Of a stretch of DNA of 31,507 nucleotides, positions 15,850 to 24,248 are shown in pieces. Source of the DNA: SIG575 sp045534165. GTDB taxonomy: Bacteria; Bacillota; Clostridia; Oscillospirales; Acutalibacteraceae. Under the pieces are notes generated by a model that was not told the DNA's origin, did no database searches, and saw nothing but the letters and a program-made list of their open reading frames with translations. The stretch lies in assembly GCA_045534165.1 (NCBI GenBank), contig JAZSJD010000048.1:1-31507 (forward strand). Direction: 5' to 3'. The translations under genes were made by a program, and so were the position numbers. Each line of letters opens with the position of its first letter. Position 1 is the first letter of the stretch.

Positions 15850-16059
15850 TTAAAGATTTCTGATATCTTCAGGTTCTTCGATTAAAAATTTACCGTCAAT
15901 AAAATCATTAACAGCTAATGTAACGGGTTTTTCGACGATAATTTCGCCTTTTTCTTCAGCTGTTTCAGCAATTTCTCTTGCTCTCTTTGCTGTTGCAATA
16001 ACTAAAGAATAGCGGCTTGTTTTACCTTTAAGTACATTTCTCAAATCAGGATTAAGCAT
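15850..16059 (-). CDS. rpoZ: RNA polymerase omega subunit
   Basis: A 69-aa small subunit that helps assemble RNA polymerase through beta-prime. It shows the omega pattern: YSLVIATAKRAREIAE, followed by KPVTLAVNDFIDGK. The ATG overlaps the 3' end of gmk by 8 bp, the same gmk-rpoZ order as in Bacillus. Confidence 0.92.
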   Translation of the reverse strand: MLNPDLRNVLKGKTSRYSLVIATAKRAREIAETAEEKGEIIVEKPVTLAVNDFIDGKFLIEEPEDIRNL

Positions 16060-16663
16060 TTTTAATTACCTCTCTTACTAAATATTTCTTTCTGGCAGAT
16101 TTAAAATTTTCTGCTTTAATAATTGCACATATATCCTCAACAACATCCTCAAGGACATCGTTAAATACAATATAATCGTACTTTTCTGAACTTTTGATTT
16201 CACCAAGTGCAGCATCCATTCTCATACGGATTGACTCTTCACTATCTGTATCCCTGTTGCGCAGTCTCTTTTCAAGCACTTGCATTGAAGGAGGCATTAT
16301 AAAAATGCTCACACAATCAGGATACATCTTTTTAATTTTTTCGGCACCCTGAACTTCTATTTTCAAAACAACAGTTTCACCATCATCCAGCCATTTATCA
16401 ACAGGACCTTTAGGTGTGCCATAATAATTTCCGCTATACATTGCGCTTTCGAGCATTTTCTTTTCACTGATCTGTTTTTCAAAATACTCTTTAGTCACAA
16501 AATAATAGTCCTGACCATCAATTTCATTTTCTCGTTTATCACGAGTAGTCATTGAAATAGATCTTCTTATAGGAAAATCTTTAGTATGTATACAATCAAG
16601 TACTGTATCTTTACCGGAGCCGGAAGGACCAGATAAAATAACCAATAAACCTTTAGCGCTCAT
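16052..16663 (-). CDS. gmk: guanylate kinase
   Basis: A 203-aa enzyme that phosphorylates GMP to GDP. It has the P-loop GPSGSGKDT near the N-terminus, then SMTTRDKRENEIDGQDYYFV (GMP binding), KIEVQGAEKIKK and RLRNRDTDSEE. The ATG at 16663 has GGAGG 7 nt upstream; the frame extends to 16723 but that part lies inside remA and lacks a better site. It overlaps remA by 11 bp and rpoZ by 8 bp. Confidence 0.95.
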   Translation of the reverse strand: MSAKGLLVILSGPSGSGKDTVLDCIHTKDFPIRRSISMTTRDKRENEIDGQDYYFVTKEYFEKQISEKKMLESAMYSGNYYGTPKGPVDKWLDDGETVVLKIEVQGAEKIKKMYPDCVSIFIMPPSMQVLEKRLRNRDTDSEESIRMRMDAALGEIKSSEKYDYIVFNDVLEDVVEDICAIIKAENFKSARKKYLVREVIKNA

Positions 16664-16934
16664 TCTCATCCTCCTCTTCAGTAATATCAAGTTCATCTTC
16701 AATGTCATTAAGTCTGTTAGCAACAGTTTCAGTCTGTAAATAAGTCAAAACGACATGACCGCAATCAGTAATAATTACAGCTCTTGTTCGTCTTCCATGA
16801 GTTGCATCAATAAGCGTACCCTTTTCTTTTGAGTCCTGGATAATCCTTTTGATCGGTGCTGATTCGGGACTGACAATTGCAACAAGACGTGAAGCATTGA
16901 CCATATTACCAAAACCAATATTAATCAGTTTCAT
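16653..16934 (-). CDS. remA: RemA (DUF370) regulatory DNA-binding protein
   Basis: A 93-aa protein nearly identical in pattern to B. subtilis RemA: INIGFGNMV, IVSPESAPIKRII, LIDATHGRRTRAVII. RemA forms a ring-like oligomer that binds DNA and activates matrix and osmoprotection genes in B. subtilis; in Clostridia its targets are unknown. An acidic C-terminal tail (DELDITEEEDENER) extends past the conserved part. It lies 15 bp after yicC and overlaps gmk, as in Bacillus. Confidence 0.94.
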   Translation of the reverse strand: MKLINIGFGNMVNASRLVAIVSPESAPIKRIIQDSKEKGTLIDATHGRRTRAVIITDCGHVVLTYLQTETVANRLNDIEDELDITEEEDENER

Positions 16935-16949
16935 TCATCAAAATCTCCC

Positions 16950-17831
16950 TTATTCAATATTTTGAATCTGTTCTCTGATTTTTTCAATTTCAGCTTTAAT
17001 ATCAAGAACAGCACGTGCAATATCAACATCCTGAGCCTTGGAACCAATTGTGTTAGCTTCTCTGTTCATTTCCTGCACAAGGAAATCCATTTTTCTTCCT
17101 ATTGCCTCATCAGAAACAAGAAAATCTTTTAACTGAGACATGTGACTTGAAAGTCTTACTGTTTCTTCAGCAACAGCAACTTTATCTGCATATATTGCTG
17201 CTTCTGTAAGAATTCTCTGCTCATCAATATGTATGTTATCTCCTAACGCTTCCCTCATTCTGGTTAAAAGCTTTTGCGAATACTCATAAACAGTTTCAGG
17301 TGATCGTTTTTCAATCATTTCAACTTTTCCTGAAATAAAATCAAGTCGTGATAAAACATCATTTTTAAGCTTTTCACCTTCTGCACGTCGCATAGAAAGT
17401 ATTCCGTGGAGAGCTTGCTCTGCTGCAATTTTAACTGCATTCCAAACTTTATCCTCATCTACATCAGCTTTTTTTATTTCAAGAACATCACTGAATCTCG
17501 CAAGTGAGTTTGCTGAAACATCAGCAGAAACACCGAGGTTTTCGGCAATATCTTTGAGAGCATTCTGATAACTTTTCGCAAGAGGGATATTTGCTGAAAC
17601 ATTTACATTATCATCATCAAGGCAAGTAATCTGAACAAAACACTCCACCTTGCCTCTTGAAATTGACTGATTAAAGTAACTTTTTAATTTTTCCTCAAGA
17701 AACAGATAATTTCTCGGTGTTCTTGCAGAAAATTCATAATATCTATGATTGACACTTTTAATTTCGACAGTAACATCCATACTTTCAGAAGTATATTGTC
17801 CTCTGCCGTAACCTGTCATACTGCTAATCAT
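16950..17831 (-). CDS. YicC/YloC-family endoribonuclease
   Basis: A 293-aa protein with the family start MISSMTGYGRG, then VEIKSVNHRYYEF and, near the C-terminus, GRKMDFLVQEMNREANTIGS. YicC proteins are metal-dependent endoribonucleases (in E. coli active on the small RNA RyhB). Its place directly before remA and gmk matches B. subtilis yloC. Confidence 0.94.
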   Translation of the reverse strand: MISSMTGYGRGQYTSESMDVTVEIKSVNHRYYEFSARTPRNYLFLEEKLKSYFNQSISRGKVECFVQITCLDDDNVNVSANIPLAKSYQNALKDIAENLGVSADVSANSLARFSDVLEIKKADVDEDKVWNAVKIAAEQALHGILSMRRAEGEKLKNDVLSRLDFISGKVEMIEKRSPETVYEYSQKLLTRMREALGDNIHIDEQRILTEAAIYADKVAVAEETVRLSSHMSQLKDFLVSDEAIGRKMDFLVQEMNREANTIGSKAQDVDIARAVLDIKAEIEKIREQIQNIE

Positions 17832-17843
17832 TATTTCACAACC

Positions 17844-18215
17844 TTACACTAAATTATGACGACAACAACCGCAACTACCGCCTAATAAAGTCGGTATATC
17901 ACCACTGTATACTCCGTCATTTTCTTCAAAACCCATAAGTTTCATAATATCAATTGCATTCTGGCAACTACAATAAGCATAATAAGCATTTCTGTTAGCA
18001 CCAAAATTAAGTGCAGCTCTCAGAAGACCTTCACCAAAATCAGGCTTGTCCGAAGGAAAGTCAATTGTTTTTACTGTAACTGTATGACCCTCAACAAACA
18101 AACTGCATTTGCCAATGATCTGCTCTTCCTCATAACCGATATACCCACCATTGACATCTTCGGAAAAAGTTTCACGAAGCAAAGCAGAATCAGTAATTGG
18201 TTTAAAAATATACAA
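17844..18215 (-). CDS. small GNAT-like protein with a cysteine-rich tail
   Basis: A 123-aa protein that starts at a TTG with AAGAAGTGAT about 8 nt upstream. The pattern YIGYEEEQIIGKCSLF, a central strand, a helix (GEGLLRAALNFGANRN) and a late MKLMGFEENDGVYSG resembles a minimal GNAT acetyltransferase fold, but the classic acetyl-CoA loop (Q/RxxGxG/A) is not clear. The C-terminus ends GGSCGCCRHNLV, and three further cysteines lie in KCS and CSCQN. Function unknown; an acetyltransferase relative adapted to bind metal is one possibility. It lies 12 bp before yicC and 23 bp after the rluB-type gene. Confidence 0.6.
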   Translation of the reverse strand: MYIFKPITDSALLRETFSEDVNGGYIGYEEEQIIGKCSLFVEGHTVTVKTIDFPSDKPDFGEGLLRAALNFGANRNAYYAYCSCQNAIDIMKLMGFEENDGVYSGDIPTLLGGSCGCCRHNLV

Positions 18216-18238
18216 AATATATCACTTCTTTATATTGA

Positions 18239-18979
18239 TTATTTGCGAACAACTGCACCACTTGATGCCATAAGTTTATGCACTTCTTCAGGAGTAAGAT
18301 CTCTGTATTTACCCTGAGCTAACATACCAAGTTTAATTGAACCATACTGTGTTCTTTTAAGCCTTATTACATCAAGGCCGAGACTTTCGCACATTTTTCT
18401 GATTTCACGGTTGCGACCCTCATAGAGAATAATTTCCAACACTGTTCGTGTTTCTTCCCTGAGCAATACACGAACATCTGCAGGTGCTGTTTTTCTACCC
18501 TCAATAACAATACCTACTGCGAGTTGATCAACCATATCTTCAGTAACTTTCTGTCTTACAGTAACACGATAGGTTTTTGGTACGTGGTGCTTAGGATGCA
18601 TCATTGCATTTGCAAAATCACCATCATTTGTCATAAGCAACAAACCTTCAGAATCTTTATCCAATCTTCCTACGGGATAAATTCTTTCCGGAATGTCTTT
18701 CACAAGTTCGGCAACACATTTTCTGTCTCTTTCATCACTAAGAGTTGTAATAAAACCTCTTGGCTTATGGAGCATTATGTAATACTTTGTTTTTGAACTC
18801 ACTATTTTTTTGCCACTGACAGTAACTGTATCTTTCTTTGGATTAATTTTATCTCCAAGCTGAGCAACCCTACCATTAACTTTAACTTTTCCTTGTGAAA
18901 TAAGCTCTTCAGATTTTCTTCTGGATGCAACGCCACATTCAGAAAGAAATTTTTGAAGTCTCATAATATTCTGAGCCAT
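18239..18979 (-). CDS. rluB: ribosomal large-subunit pseudouridine synthase, RsuA/RluB family
   Basis: A 246-aa enzyme with an N-terminal S4 RNA-binding domain (MRLQKFLSECGVASRRKSEELI) and a catalytic domain with VGRLDKDSEGLLL (catalytic Asp) and YEGRNREIRKM. RluB modifies 23S rRNA helix 89; the RluB assignment rather than RluE/RluF/RsuA rests on the gene context next to scpAB, where Firmicutes carry rluB. The ATG at 18979 has GGAGG about 5 nt upstream; a TTG at 18991 overlaps that site. Confidence 0.9.
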   Translation of the reverse strand: MAQNIMRLQKFLSECGVASRRKSEELISQGKVKVNGRVAQLGDKINPKKDTVTVSGKKIVSSKTKYYIMLHKPRGFITTLSDERDRKCVAELVKDIPERIYPVGRLDKDSEGLLLMTNDGDFANAMMHPKHHVPKTYRVTVRQKVTEDMVDQLAVGIVIEGRKTAPADVRVLLREETRTVLEIILYEGRNREIRKMCESLGLDVIRLKRTQYGSIKLGMLAQGKYRDLTPEEVHKLMASSGAVVRK

Positions 18980-18991
18980 TTTTTCCTCCAA

Positions 18992-20143
18992 CTATTTTTT
19001 AAAAAATCCTTTTAAAAAATCTAAAACTTTAGTCCAGAATTTTTTCTTTTTGATTTTTTTTGCTTTTACGCTCTCTTTTGCTGTTAAATTAATTTCAGCT
19101 ACTTCTTTTGAATCAACATAGTAGACAATACGCCCTAAAACATCGCCTTTTTTTACAGGAGCATAAACAAAGCTATCCAACATACACTTTGATGAAATGC
19201 CGGGCATCTGTTCATTTACATCAACGTAACCAACACCTTCAGGCACAACTGAAACTGACGATTTTTCACCGCCGATTACAGAAACAGAGTGTATATCTGT
19301 CTCACTATCAAGTTTACGTCTTTCCACAACTGAAAAACCGTAATCCAGCATTTTTTTATGGTCATTCCAATCATCAGATGCATTAAGGGTAACAGCAACA
19401 ATTTCAACACCATCGCGTTCAGCTGCACTTACAAGACAACGTCCGCTTTTTTTTGTGAAGCCTGTTTTCATACCAATGCACCCCTCATAATAACTAAGCA
19501 GTTTGTTATGATTGGTTAACCTTCTGCTATAGGGTGGATTTCCATAGTTCACTGTCGCATTTTTTTGCGAACAGATATATCTGAAATCCGCGTTTTTAAT
19601 TGCTTCACAACCCAATAAAGCCATATCATATGCTGTTGTGTAATGCTCTTCATCATCAAGGCCTGATGGTGTTACAAAATTGGTACTGTTCATACCAATC
19701 TCTTTTGCTCTTCTGTTCATTAAGACGGCAAAACCATCAATAGAATTACCGATCTTGTAAGCAGCAACATTCGCAGCATCATTACCGGATTGCAGAAGCA
19801 TTCCATAAACAAGACCTTCAAAGGTAACTTTGTCTCCAGGAAGTAATCCCATAGATGTACCTTCAACTTTAAGTTCATCTTCTTTTACCGTTATCATTTT
19901 CTTTAAATCAGCATTTTCAAGGACCAAAAGTGAAGTCATAATTTTGGTTGTACTTGCCATAGACATCTTTTTATGCGCATTAAATTCATAAAGTACCTGT
20001 CCTGTCTGTACAGACATAACTATGGCTGAAGACGCGGAAACCCCCAAAGAAACTGAATTACTTTCAAAAGAAAAGCTTAACAAGAATATAACTATACACA
20101 ATAAAACAGCAACGTATTTTTTTATCAACTGAATCACACCCAC
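18992..20143 (-). CDS. D-alanyl-D-alanine carboxypeptidase (DacF/DacB, peptidase S11)
   Basis: A 383-aa penicillin-binding protein 5-type enzyme that removes the terminal D-Ala from peptidoglycan stems. It has a signal peptide (hydrophobic about 10-27), the active-site tetrad STTK (Ser64-Lys67), SGN (119-121) and KTG (226-228), then a beta-rich domain and a Lys-rich end (KAKKIKKKKF...FLKGFFKK) that probably anchors the protein to the membrane. The reported start is GTG with a poor ribosome binding site; a TTG at 20128 would give the shorter MIKKYVAVLL. It lies after gerW, so a role in spore cortex or vegetative wall is plausible. Confidence 0.9.
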   Translation of the reverse strand: MGVIQLIKKYVAVLLCIVIFLLSFSFESNSVSLGVSASSAIVMSVQTGQVLYEFNAHKKMSMASTTKIMTSLLVLENADLKKMITVKEDELKVEGTSMGLLPGDKVTFEGLVYGMLLQSGNDAANVAAYKIGNSIDGFAVLMNRRAKEIGMNSTNFVTPSGLDDEEHYTTAYDMALLGCEAIKNADFRYICSQKNATVNYGNPPYSRRLTNHNKLLSYYEGCIGMKTGFTKKSGRCLVSAAERDGVEIVAVTLNASDDWNDHKKMLDYGFSVVERRKLDSETDIHSVSVIGGEKSSVSVVPEGVGYVDVNEQMPGISSKCMLDSFVYAPVKKGDVLGRIVYYVDSKEVAEINLTAKESVKAKKIKKKKFWTKVLDFLKGFFKK

Positions 20144-20189
20144 ATAAATTTACTTTACACGTAATTCTATGCAGGAAATGTCAATTTAA

Positions 20190-20621
20190 TTAGTCGTTTC
20201 CGTTGATAGCTTCTTCAATTGCCTGCTCGTCAGTATCTTCCTTCTTAACAACATATTTGTCAACAAGGCCTGATATTGTGTTGACTAATTCAGGAACCAT
20301 AGTAACAACTTTTTCTACTGTGCTTTCTGAACCGCCACCTATGTTTCTTACAGTAACAACATCACCATTTACTACTAAAAAAGCAACGGGTGAAACTGTA
20401 ATGCCGGCACCGCCGCCACCGCCAAAAAATTCACCTGATGATTTTTTAGACGGAAAATCTGAACCACCTGAAGCAAAACCATAAGTAACTTTGGAAATAG
20501 GAACAACTGTGATTCTATCAGAAATTTTAATAGGTTCACCTATTATTGTACTTGTATCAACAAGGTCTTTAATTTTTTCAATTGTTGTTCCAAGAATTCT
20601 TGTTGCTGACTGGTCTTTCAT
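20190..20621 (-). CDS. GerW/YtfJ-family sporulation protein
   Basis: A 143-aa protein with the YtfJ pattern: TTIEKIKDLVD, PISKVTYGFASGGSDF, a glycine run at about 68-72 followed by AGITVSPVAFLVV. In Bacillus GerW is a spore protein involved in germination. The ATG has AAGGAG upstream. It sits between the DUF2953 gene and the DacF-type gene, the usual Clostridia order scpA-scpB-ytfI-ytfJ-dac. Confidence 0.9.
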   Translation of the reverse strand: MKDQSATRILGTTIEKIKDLVDTSTIIGEPIKISDRITVVPISKVTYGFASGGSDFPSKKSSGEFFGGGGGAGITVSPVAFLVVNGDVVTVRNIGGGSESTVEKVVTMVPELVNTISGLVDKYVVKKEDTDEQAIEEAINGND

Positions 20622-20623
20622 AA

Positions 20624-21337
20624 TTATCTCTCCTTAATTGATTTTTTAACTTGATTTTCAAAATTCTTCTTATCTTTGTTATCTGCATTTTCTGCTTTTA
20701 TCAGCTTAAGAAATACATTCTTAAGAAGTTTAAAAGCTGCAGCTATAACCGAATTAGTAACAAAAACAGGACTAATGCTGATTTTAAAATGAAACATTGC
20801 TTCATCTTTGACAGCTAAAAAGTCAGGTGAAATATTAACATCATATTTTCTGACTTTGGCTTTTGAACAAATTAATCCAAATGCCGGAAAAACTGCTGAA
20901 CAAATTTTACCGTATTTTATTGCTGTTTCTGCCGCATCCGGACCCGAAACAATCATTTCAAGAAACAGCTCTTTAAAAACAAGATGTTTAAAAACACCAC
21001 CAAATAAGCCTGTGGTTGCATCCAAAGTATCTTTTATTAATTGAAGTGTGGCATCAAACCCCTGATTCTTGTAAAACTTCAAAAAGATGTTATCTTTTTT
21101 CTCTTTTTCTTTTTTAGCTGATTTTTCAGGTTTTTTTGAAGTATCTTTTTTCTTGGTTTTTTTCTTCTTTTTCTTTTCTTTTTCCTTTTCTTCTCTGGGG
21201 TATAGTGGTATCTTAATAAAAAAATATTTCAAATACATATCAAATGTATCTTCATAATGACCAACTACCCTTACAGGAATGAGAAAAAGCGCGGTAAAGA
21301 AACTGATAATGCCAAGAATTATATATAAAAACGGCAT
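20624..21337 (-). CDS. DUF2953 (YtfI-like) membrane-associated protein
   Basis: A 237-aa protein with one N-terminal transmembrane helix (FLYIILGIISFFTALFLIPV) followed by a short beta segment, a very Lys/Glu-rich stretch (about 49-85), and a conserved C-terminal region (KYGKICSAVFPAFG, ISPDFLA). Length, order and position before gerW/ytfJ match DUF2953. Function unknown; sporulation association is inferred from neighbours. The ATG has AGGTGAG upstream. Confidence 0.85.
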   Translation of the reverse strand: MPFLYIILGIISFFTALFLIPVRVVGHYEDTFDMYLKYFFIKIPLYPREEKEKEKKKKKKTKKKDTSKKPEKSAKKEKEKKDNIFLKFYKNQGFDATLQLIKDTLDATTGLFGGVFKHLVFKELFLEMIVSGPDAAETAIKYGKICSAVFPAFGLICSKAKVRKYDVNISPDFLAVKDEAMFHFKISISPVFVTNSVIAAAFKLLKNVFLKLIKAENADNKDKKNFENQVKKSIKER

Positions 21338-21369
21338 TTTCTCACCTCACAATCACAATTGAATAACAC

Positions 21370-21963
21370 TTATTCAACTGCATTATCTTTAATCTCCGCT
21401 TCCATTTTTTCAAGTTCAATTTCAGCTTCCTGTTCTTCTACAGGTTTTTCATTAAGTTCCGGTATATCCGGCAAATCATCTAATGAATTTATACAAAAAC
21501 ATTTCAAAAATTCCGCCGTAGTACCGTAAATTAAAGGTCTGCCGGGCAATTCAAGTCTGCCGACTTCTTCAATAAGCCCTTTTTGACAAAGTGTTGAAAT
21601 AACACCTGAACAATCAACACCTCTGACTTGTTCTATGTATGCTTTTGTGATTGGCTGATTATAAGCTACAACAGCTAAAACTTCGAATGCTGCCTGAGAG
21701 AGCGGCGCATTCTTTTTCATATCAAGAATATCTCTCACCTGCTCAGCATATTCTTTGCGGGTACAAATCTGATATTTTTTATCCATCTTAACAAGCTTGA
21801 TACCGCTGTTGCTGTCATCATACTTTGCAGCAATATTAAGAATAAGACTTTCAGCATTTTCAACATCAATTTCAAGAATTTCAGCAATTCTGTCAATTTC
21901 AAGCGGTTCACCGCAAGCAAAAAGCATCGCTTCTGCGGCAGCTTGCATTTCATTTACATTCAC
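21370..21963 (-). CDS. scpB: segregation and condensation protein B
   Basis: A 197-aa winged-helix protein (tandem wHTH domains: EAMLFACGEPLEIDRIA; QAAFEVLAVVAYNQPITK; GRPLIYGTTAEFL) that binds kleisin ScpA and SMC in the condensin complex. It starts at GTG, overlapping the scpA TGA as GTGA with a GGGGAG site 6 nt upstream. The C-terminal ~30 residues are acidic. Confidence 0.95.
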   Translation of the reverse strand: MNVNEMQAAAEAMLFACGEPLEIDRIAEILEIDVENAESLILNIAAKYDDSNSGIKLVKMDKKYQICTRKEYAEQVRDILDMKKNAPLSQAAFEVLAVVAYNQPITKAYIEQVRGVDCSGVISTLCQKGLIEEVGRLELPGRPLIYGTTAEFLKCFCINSLDDLPDIPELNEKPVEEQEAEIELEKMEAEIKDNAVE

Positions 21964-22676
21964 TCAGCACTCCCCCCCTCAGTTAATTCAATTTCCATTT
22001 CATCAGCTTCACCAATAAGTCGAACACGTTTTGTTTTTGCAAGCTCAAGTATTGCCAAAAATGTTGCAACAAGTTCTGACTTTGATTCTGCATTAGTAAA
22101 GAAAGAAACAAACTTATCTTTTTTCTTGCTGAACAATCTGTTCATAACTGCATTGATTCGCGAACTGACAGAAACAATTTTATGTGCAACAATTTTAGTG
22201 AAAGCCTCTACAGGTGGAGGTAATTTTCTCTTACCTTTACCTACTGCAGAAATATATGCATTCAGAATATCTGAAACAGGATGAACACGTCGGTATGTTT
22301 TATCCGGCTCAAACTCCTGCTGAGGACGTGAGTAGAGTTCAAATCCGTCTGCATGTTCTGATAATTCCTTTGCAATAGCCTGACATTCCTTATATTCAAG
22401 AAGTTCACCGACCAGTTCCATTTTCAGTTGTTCAGCTTCTTCATGGACAGGCAACAAAGAAACCGACTTTATATAAACCAACCTTGCAGCCATTTCAAGA
22501 AATTCACTGGCAACTTCCATATCATCATCCTGCATCCGGCGAACATAATCAAGATACTGTTCAACAAGGGTGAAAATAGGTATATCGTTAATATTCAATT
22601 TGTGTTTGTTAATAAGATGAAGCAACAGGTCAAGAGGACCTTCAAAAGCTTCAAGCTTATATGAAATCTTTTCCAC
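21960..22676 (-). CDS. scpA: segregation and condensation protein A (kleisin)
   Basis: A 238-aa kleisin bridging SMC and ScpB. The N-terminal motif YKLEAFEGPLDLLLHLI and the following NKHKLNINDIPI are diagnostic, and the C-terminal helix (SELVATFLAILELAKTKRVRL) binds SMC. The preferred start is a GTG at 22676, 9 nt after an AAGG that spans the stop codon of the upstream protease gene; a TTG at 22685 is too close to that site. Confidence 0.94.
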   Translation of the reverse strand: MEKISYKLEAFEGPLDLLLHLINKHKLNINDIPIFTLVEQYLDYVRRMQDDDMEVASEFLEMAARLVYIKSVSLLPVHEEAEQLKMELVGELLEYKECQAIAKELSEHADGFELYSRPQQEFEPDKTYRRVHPVSDILNAYISAVGKGKRKLPPPVEAFTKIVAHKIVSVSSRINAVMNRLFSKKKDKFVSFFTNAESKSELVATFLAILELAKTKRVRLIGEADEMEIELTEGGSAE

Positions 22677-22687
22677 AAAAATCAACC

Positions 22688-23389
22688 TTACATAATAGTA
22701 ATTAACATATTGAATGGTAATGCAATTATTGAATCCATTGCATTGAAAATCAGATTAGAAACAATTGATAAGGGTTTAGTAACAACACCTGTTGCAAGCA
22801 AAACAAGCATACCAATCATAATATATCTCTCATATCTCATAACTGTATAATAAAACCTGTCAGGTAATATTGAAAACAAAATTCTTGAACCATCAAGCGG
22901 TGGTATAGGAATAAAATTGAACACAGCTAAAGATACATTAATTAATGCCGCATACGTGAAGAAATAATCAATTATTGTAACAAGTAAATCAGGAATCGGC
23001 ACATATAATGAAAGTAAAATGGTAATACATCTTAAAACTAAGAATACAGCAGCCATTATAATATTTGAAACAGGACCTGCCAAAGCTACCAAAGCCATAC
23101 CTAATTTCTTGTTTTTCATTTTCAGGTTACGCATATTTACAGGGACAGGTTTTGCATAACCAAATCCTGCAATAAAAATCATAATCGCACCAAAAATATC
23201 AATATGAGCAAGTGGTGACAAAGTTAATCTACCACTCAATCTTGCAGTCTGGTCACCAAGTTTTGTTGCAATTAACGCATGTGCATACTCATGTATAGGC
23301 AATGTACAGAATACAACAAAAGCTGTTGATAAAAGTTGCATTACTATCTGAACAGGCTCGCCCTGTCCGCTTAAAAGTGCTCTGAGCAT
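22688..23389 (-). CDS. site-2 protease family membrane metalloprotease (M50)
   Basis: A 233-aa polytopic membrane protein with the zinc motif HEYAH (about residues 33-37), a YAKPVPVN segment, and PPLDGSRIL carrying the third ligand Asp. This is the short YwhC-like branch of intramembrane proteases, without PDZ or CBS domains. Substrates are unknown; scpA-linked M50 genes are common in Firmicutes. The ATG at 23389 has GAGGTG about 6 nt upstream, so I prefer it to the GTG at 23398. Confidence 0.9.
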   Translation of the reverse strand: MLRALLSGQGEPVQIVMQLLSTAFVVFCTLPIHEYAHALIATKLGDQTARLSGRLTLSPLAHIDIFGAIMIFIAGFGYAKPVPVNMRNLKMKNKKLGMALVALAGPVSNIIMAAVFLVLRCITILLSLYVPIPDLLVTIIDYFFTYAALINVSLAVFNFIPIPPLDGSRILFSILPDRFYYTVMRYERYIMIGMLVLLATGVVTKPLSIVSNLIFNAMDSIIALPFNMLITIM

Positions 23390-23399
23390 CGAATACACC

Positions 23400-24248
23400 T
23401 CAATTCTTAATAAGTGAAACTACACGTTCAATTCCGTTTAAATCATTATGGATTTTAATTTCAGATGAATAGATTGAATACATTTCAGCAAGTTTTTGAG
23501 CTTGTGTTTCACCACATTCAAAAGCTGCAAAGCTTCCGTTTTTAAGAAAATCAATCCATTTTTCACCGATTATATTATAAAAATAAAATCCGTCTTTTCC
23601 GCCATCAAGTGCCATAAAAGGCTCCTTTTGGACCTCTGTGCTGAGTGTATAAATTTCATCAGTTTCTATATAAGGCGGATTAGAAACCAAAACATCAATA
23701 TCTGAAATACAAAAAGCATCAGAGCCACAGGTTATATCGCCTTTAATCGGTTTTACATTATCAACTGAATTCAAGGCAATATTTTTTTCCAAATACTTAA
23801 ATGCTGTATCGGAAAGTTCAATGGAATAAACCTGAATTTCCGGAAACATTTTTGCAAGTGAAATTCCGACACAACCACTACCTGCACATAAATCACAAAC
23901 GGTTTTTACATTGCCATTTACTTTAATAAAATCTGCAGCAGCTTCAACAAGAATTTCAGTATCAGCACGTGGAATTAAAACCCCGTCACCGACATAAAAT
24001 TCGCAATCGAAAAAACTCCATTTGCCTAAAATATATTGCAATGGTTCACCACTCAACCTACGATTAATCAAAACAAAGAAAAGCTTTGTTTTTTCTTCAT
24101 CAGCCTGGTTGTGACGGTTTAAAAAATAATCATTTTTATCAAATTCAAATGCTTGTTCGAACAAACAACGTGCATCAAAATCAAAATCCTGAACACCTTT
24201 GTCTTCAAGCATTTTACAACCTGATTTGTAAACTTCAAAAATAGTCAT
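23400..24248 (-). CDS. prmC: peptide chain release factor N5-glutamine methyltransferase
   Basis: A 282-aa SAM-dependent enzyme that methylates the GGQ glutamine of release factors. The N-terminal helical domain contains GEPLQYILGKWSFF; the catalytic domain has LCAGSGCVGISLA (SAM binding) and NPPY at 190-193 (glutamine binding). It overlaps the DUF1385 stop by one base (TAATG). prfA, often adjacent, is not in this window. Confidence 0.95.
   Translation of the reverse strand: MTIFEVYKSGCKMLEDKGVQDFDFDARCLFEQAFEFDKNDYFLNRHNQADEEKTKLFFVLINRRLSGEPLQYILGKWSFFDCEFYVGDGVLIPRADTEILVEAAADFIKVNGNVKTVCDLCAGSGCVGISLAKMFPEIQVYSIELSDTAFKYLEKNIALNSVDNVKPIKGDITCGSDAFCISDIDVLVSNPPYIETDEIYTLSTEVQKEPFMALDGGKDGFYFYNIIGEKWIDFLKNGSFAAFECGETQAQKLAEMYSIYSSEIKIHNDLNGIERVVSLIKN

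Noticed and set aside
20170..20200. Minus-strand TTGACA upstream of the DacF-type gene (20179-20184), as a possible internal promoter.
   Set aside because: No acceptable -10 lies 16-18 nt downstream; the next A/T hexamers are at 9 or 21 nt. Sporulation-sigma motifs are also incomplete.
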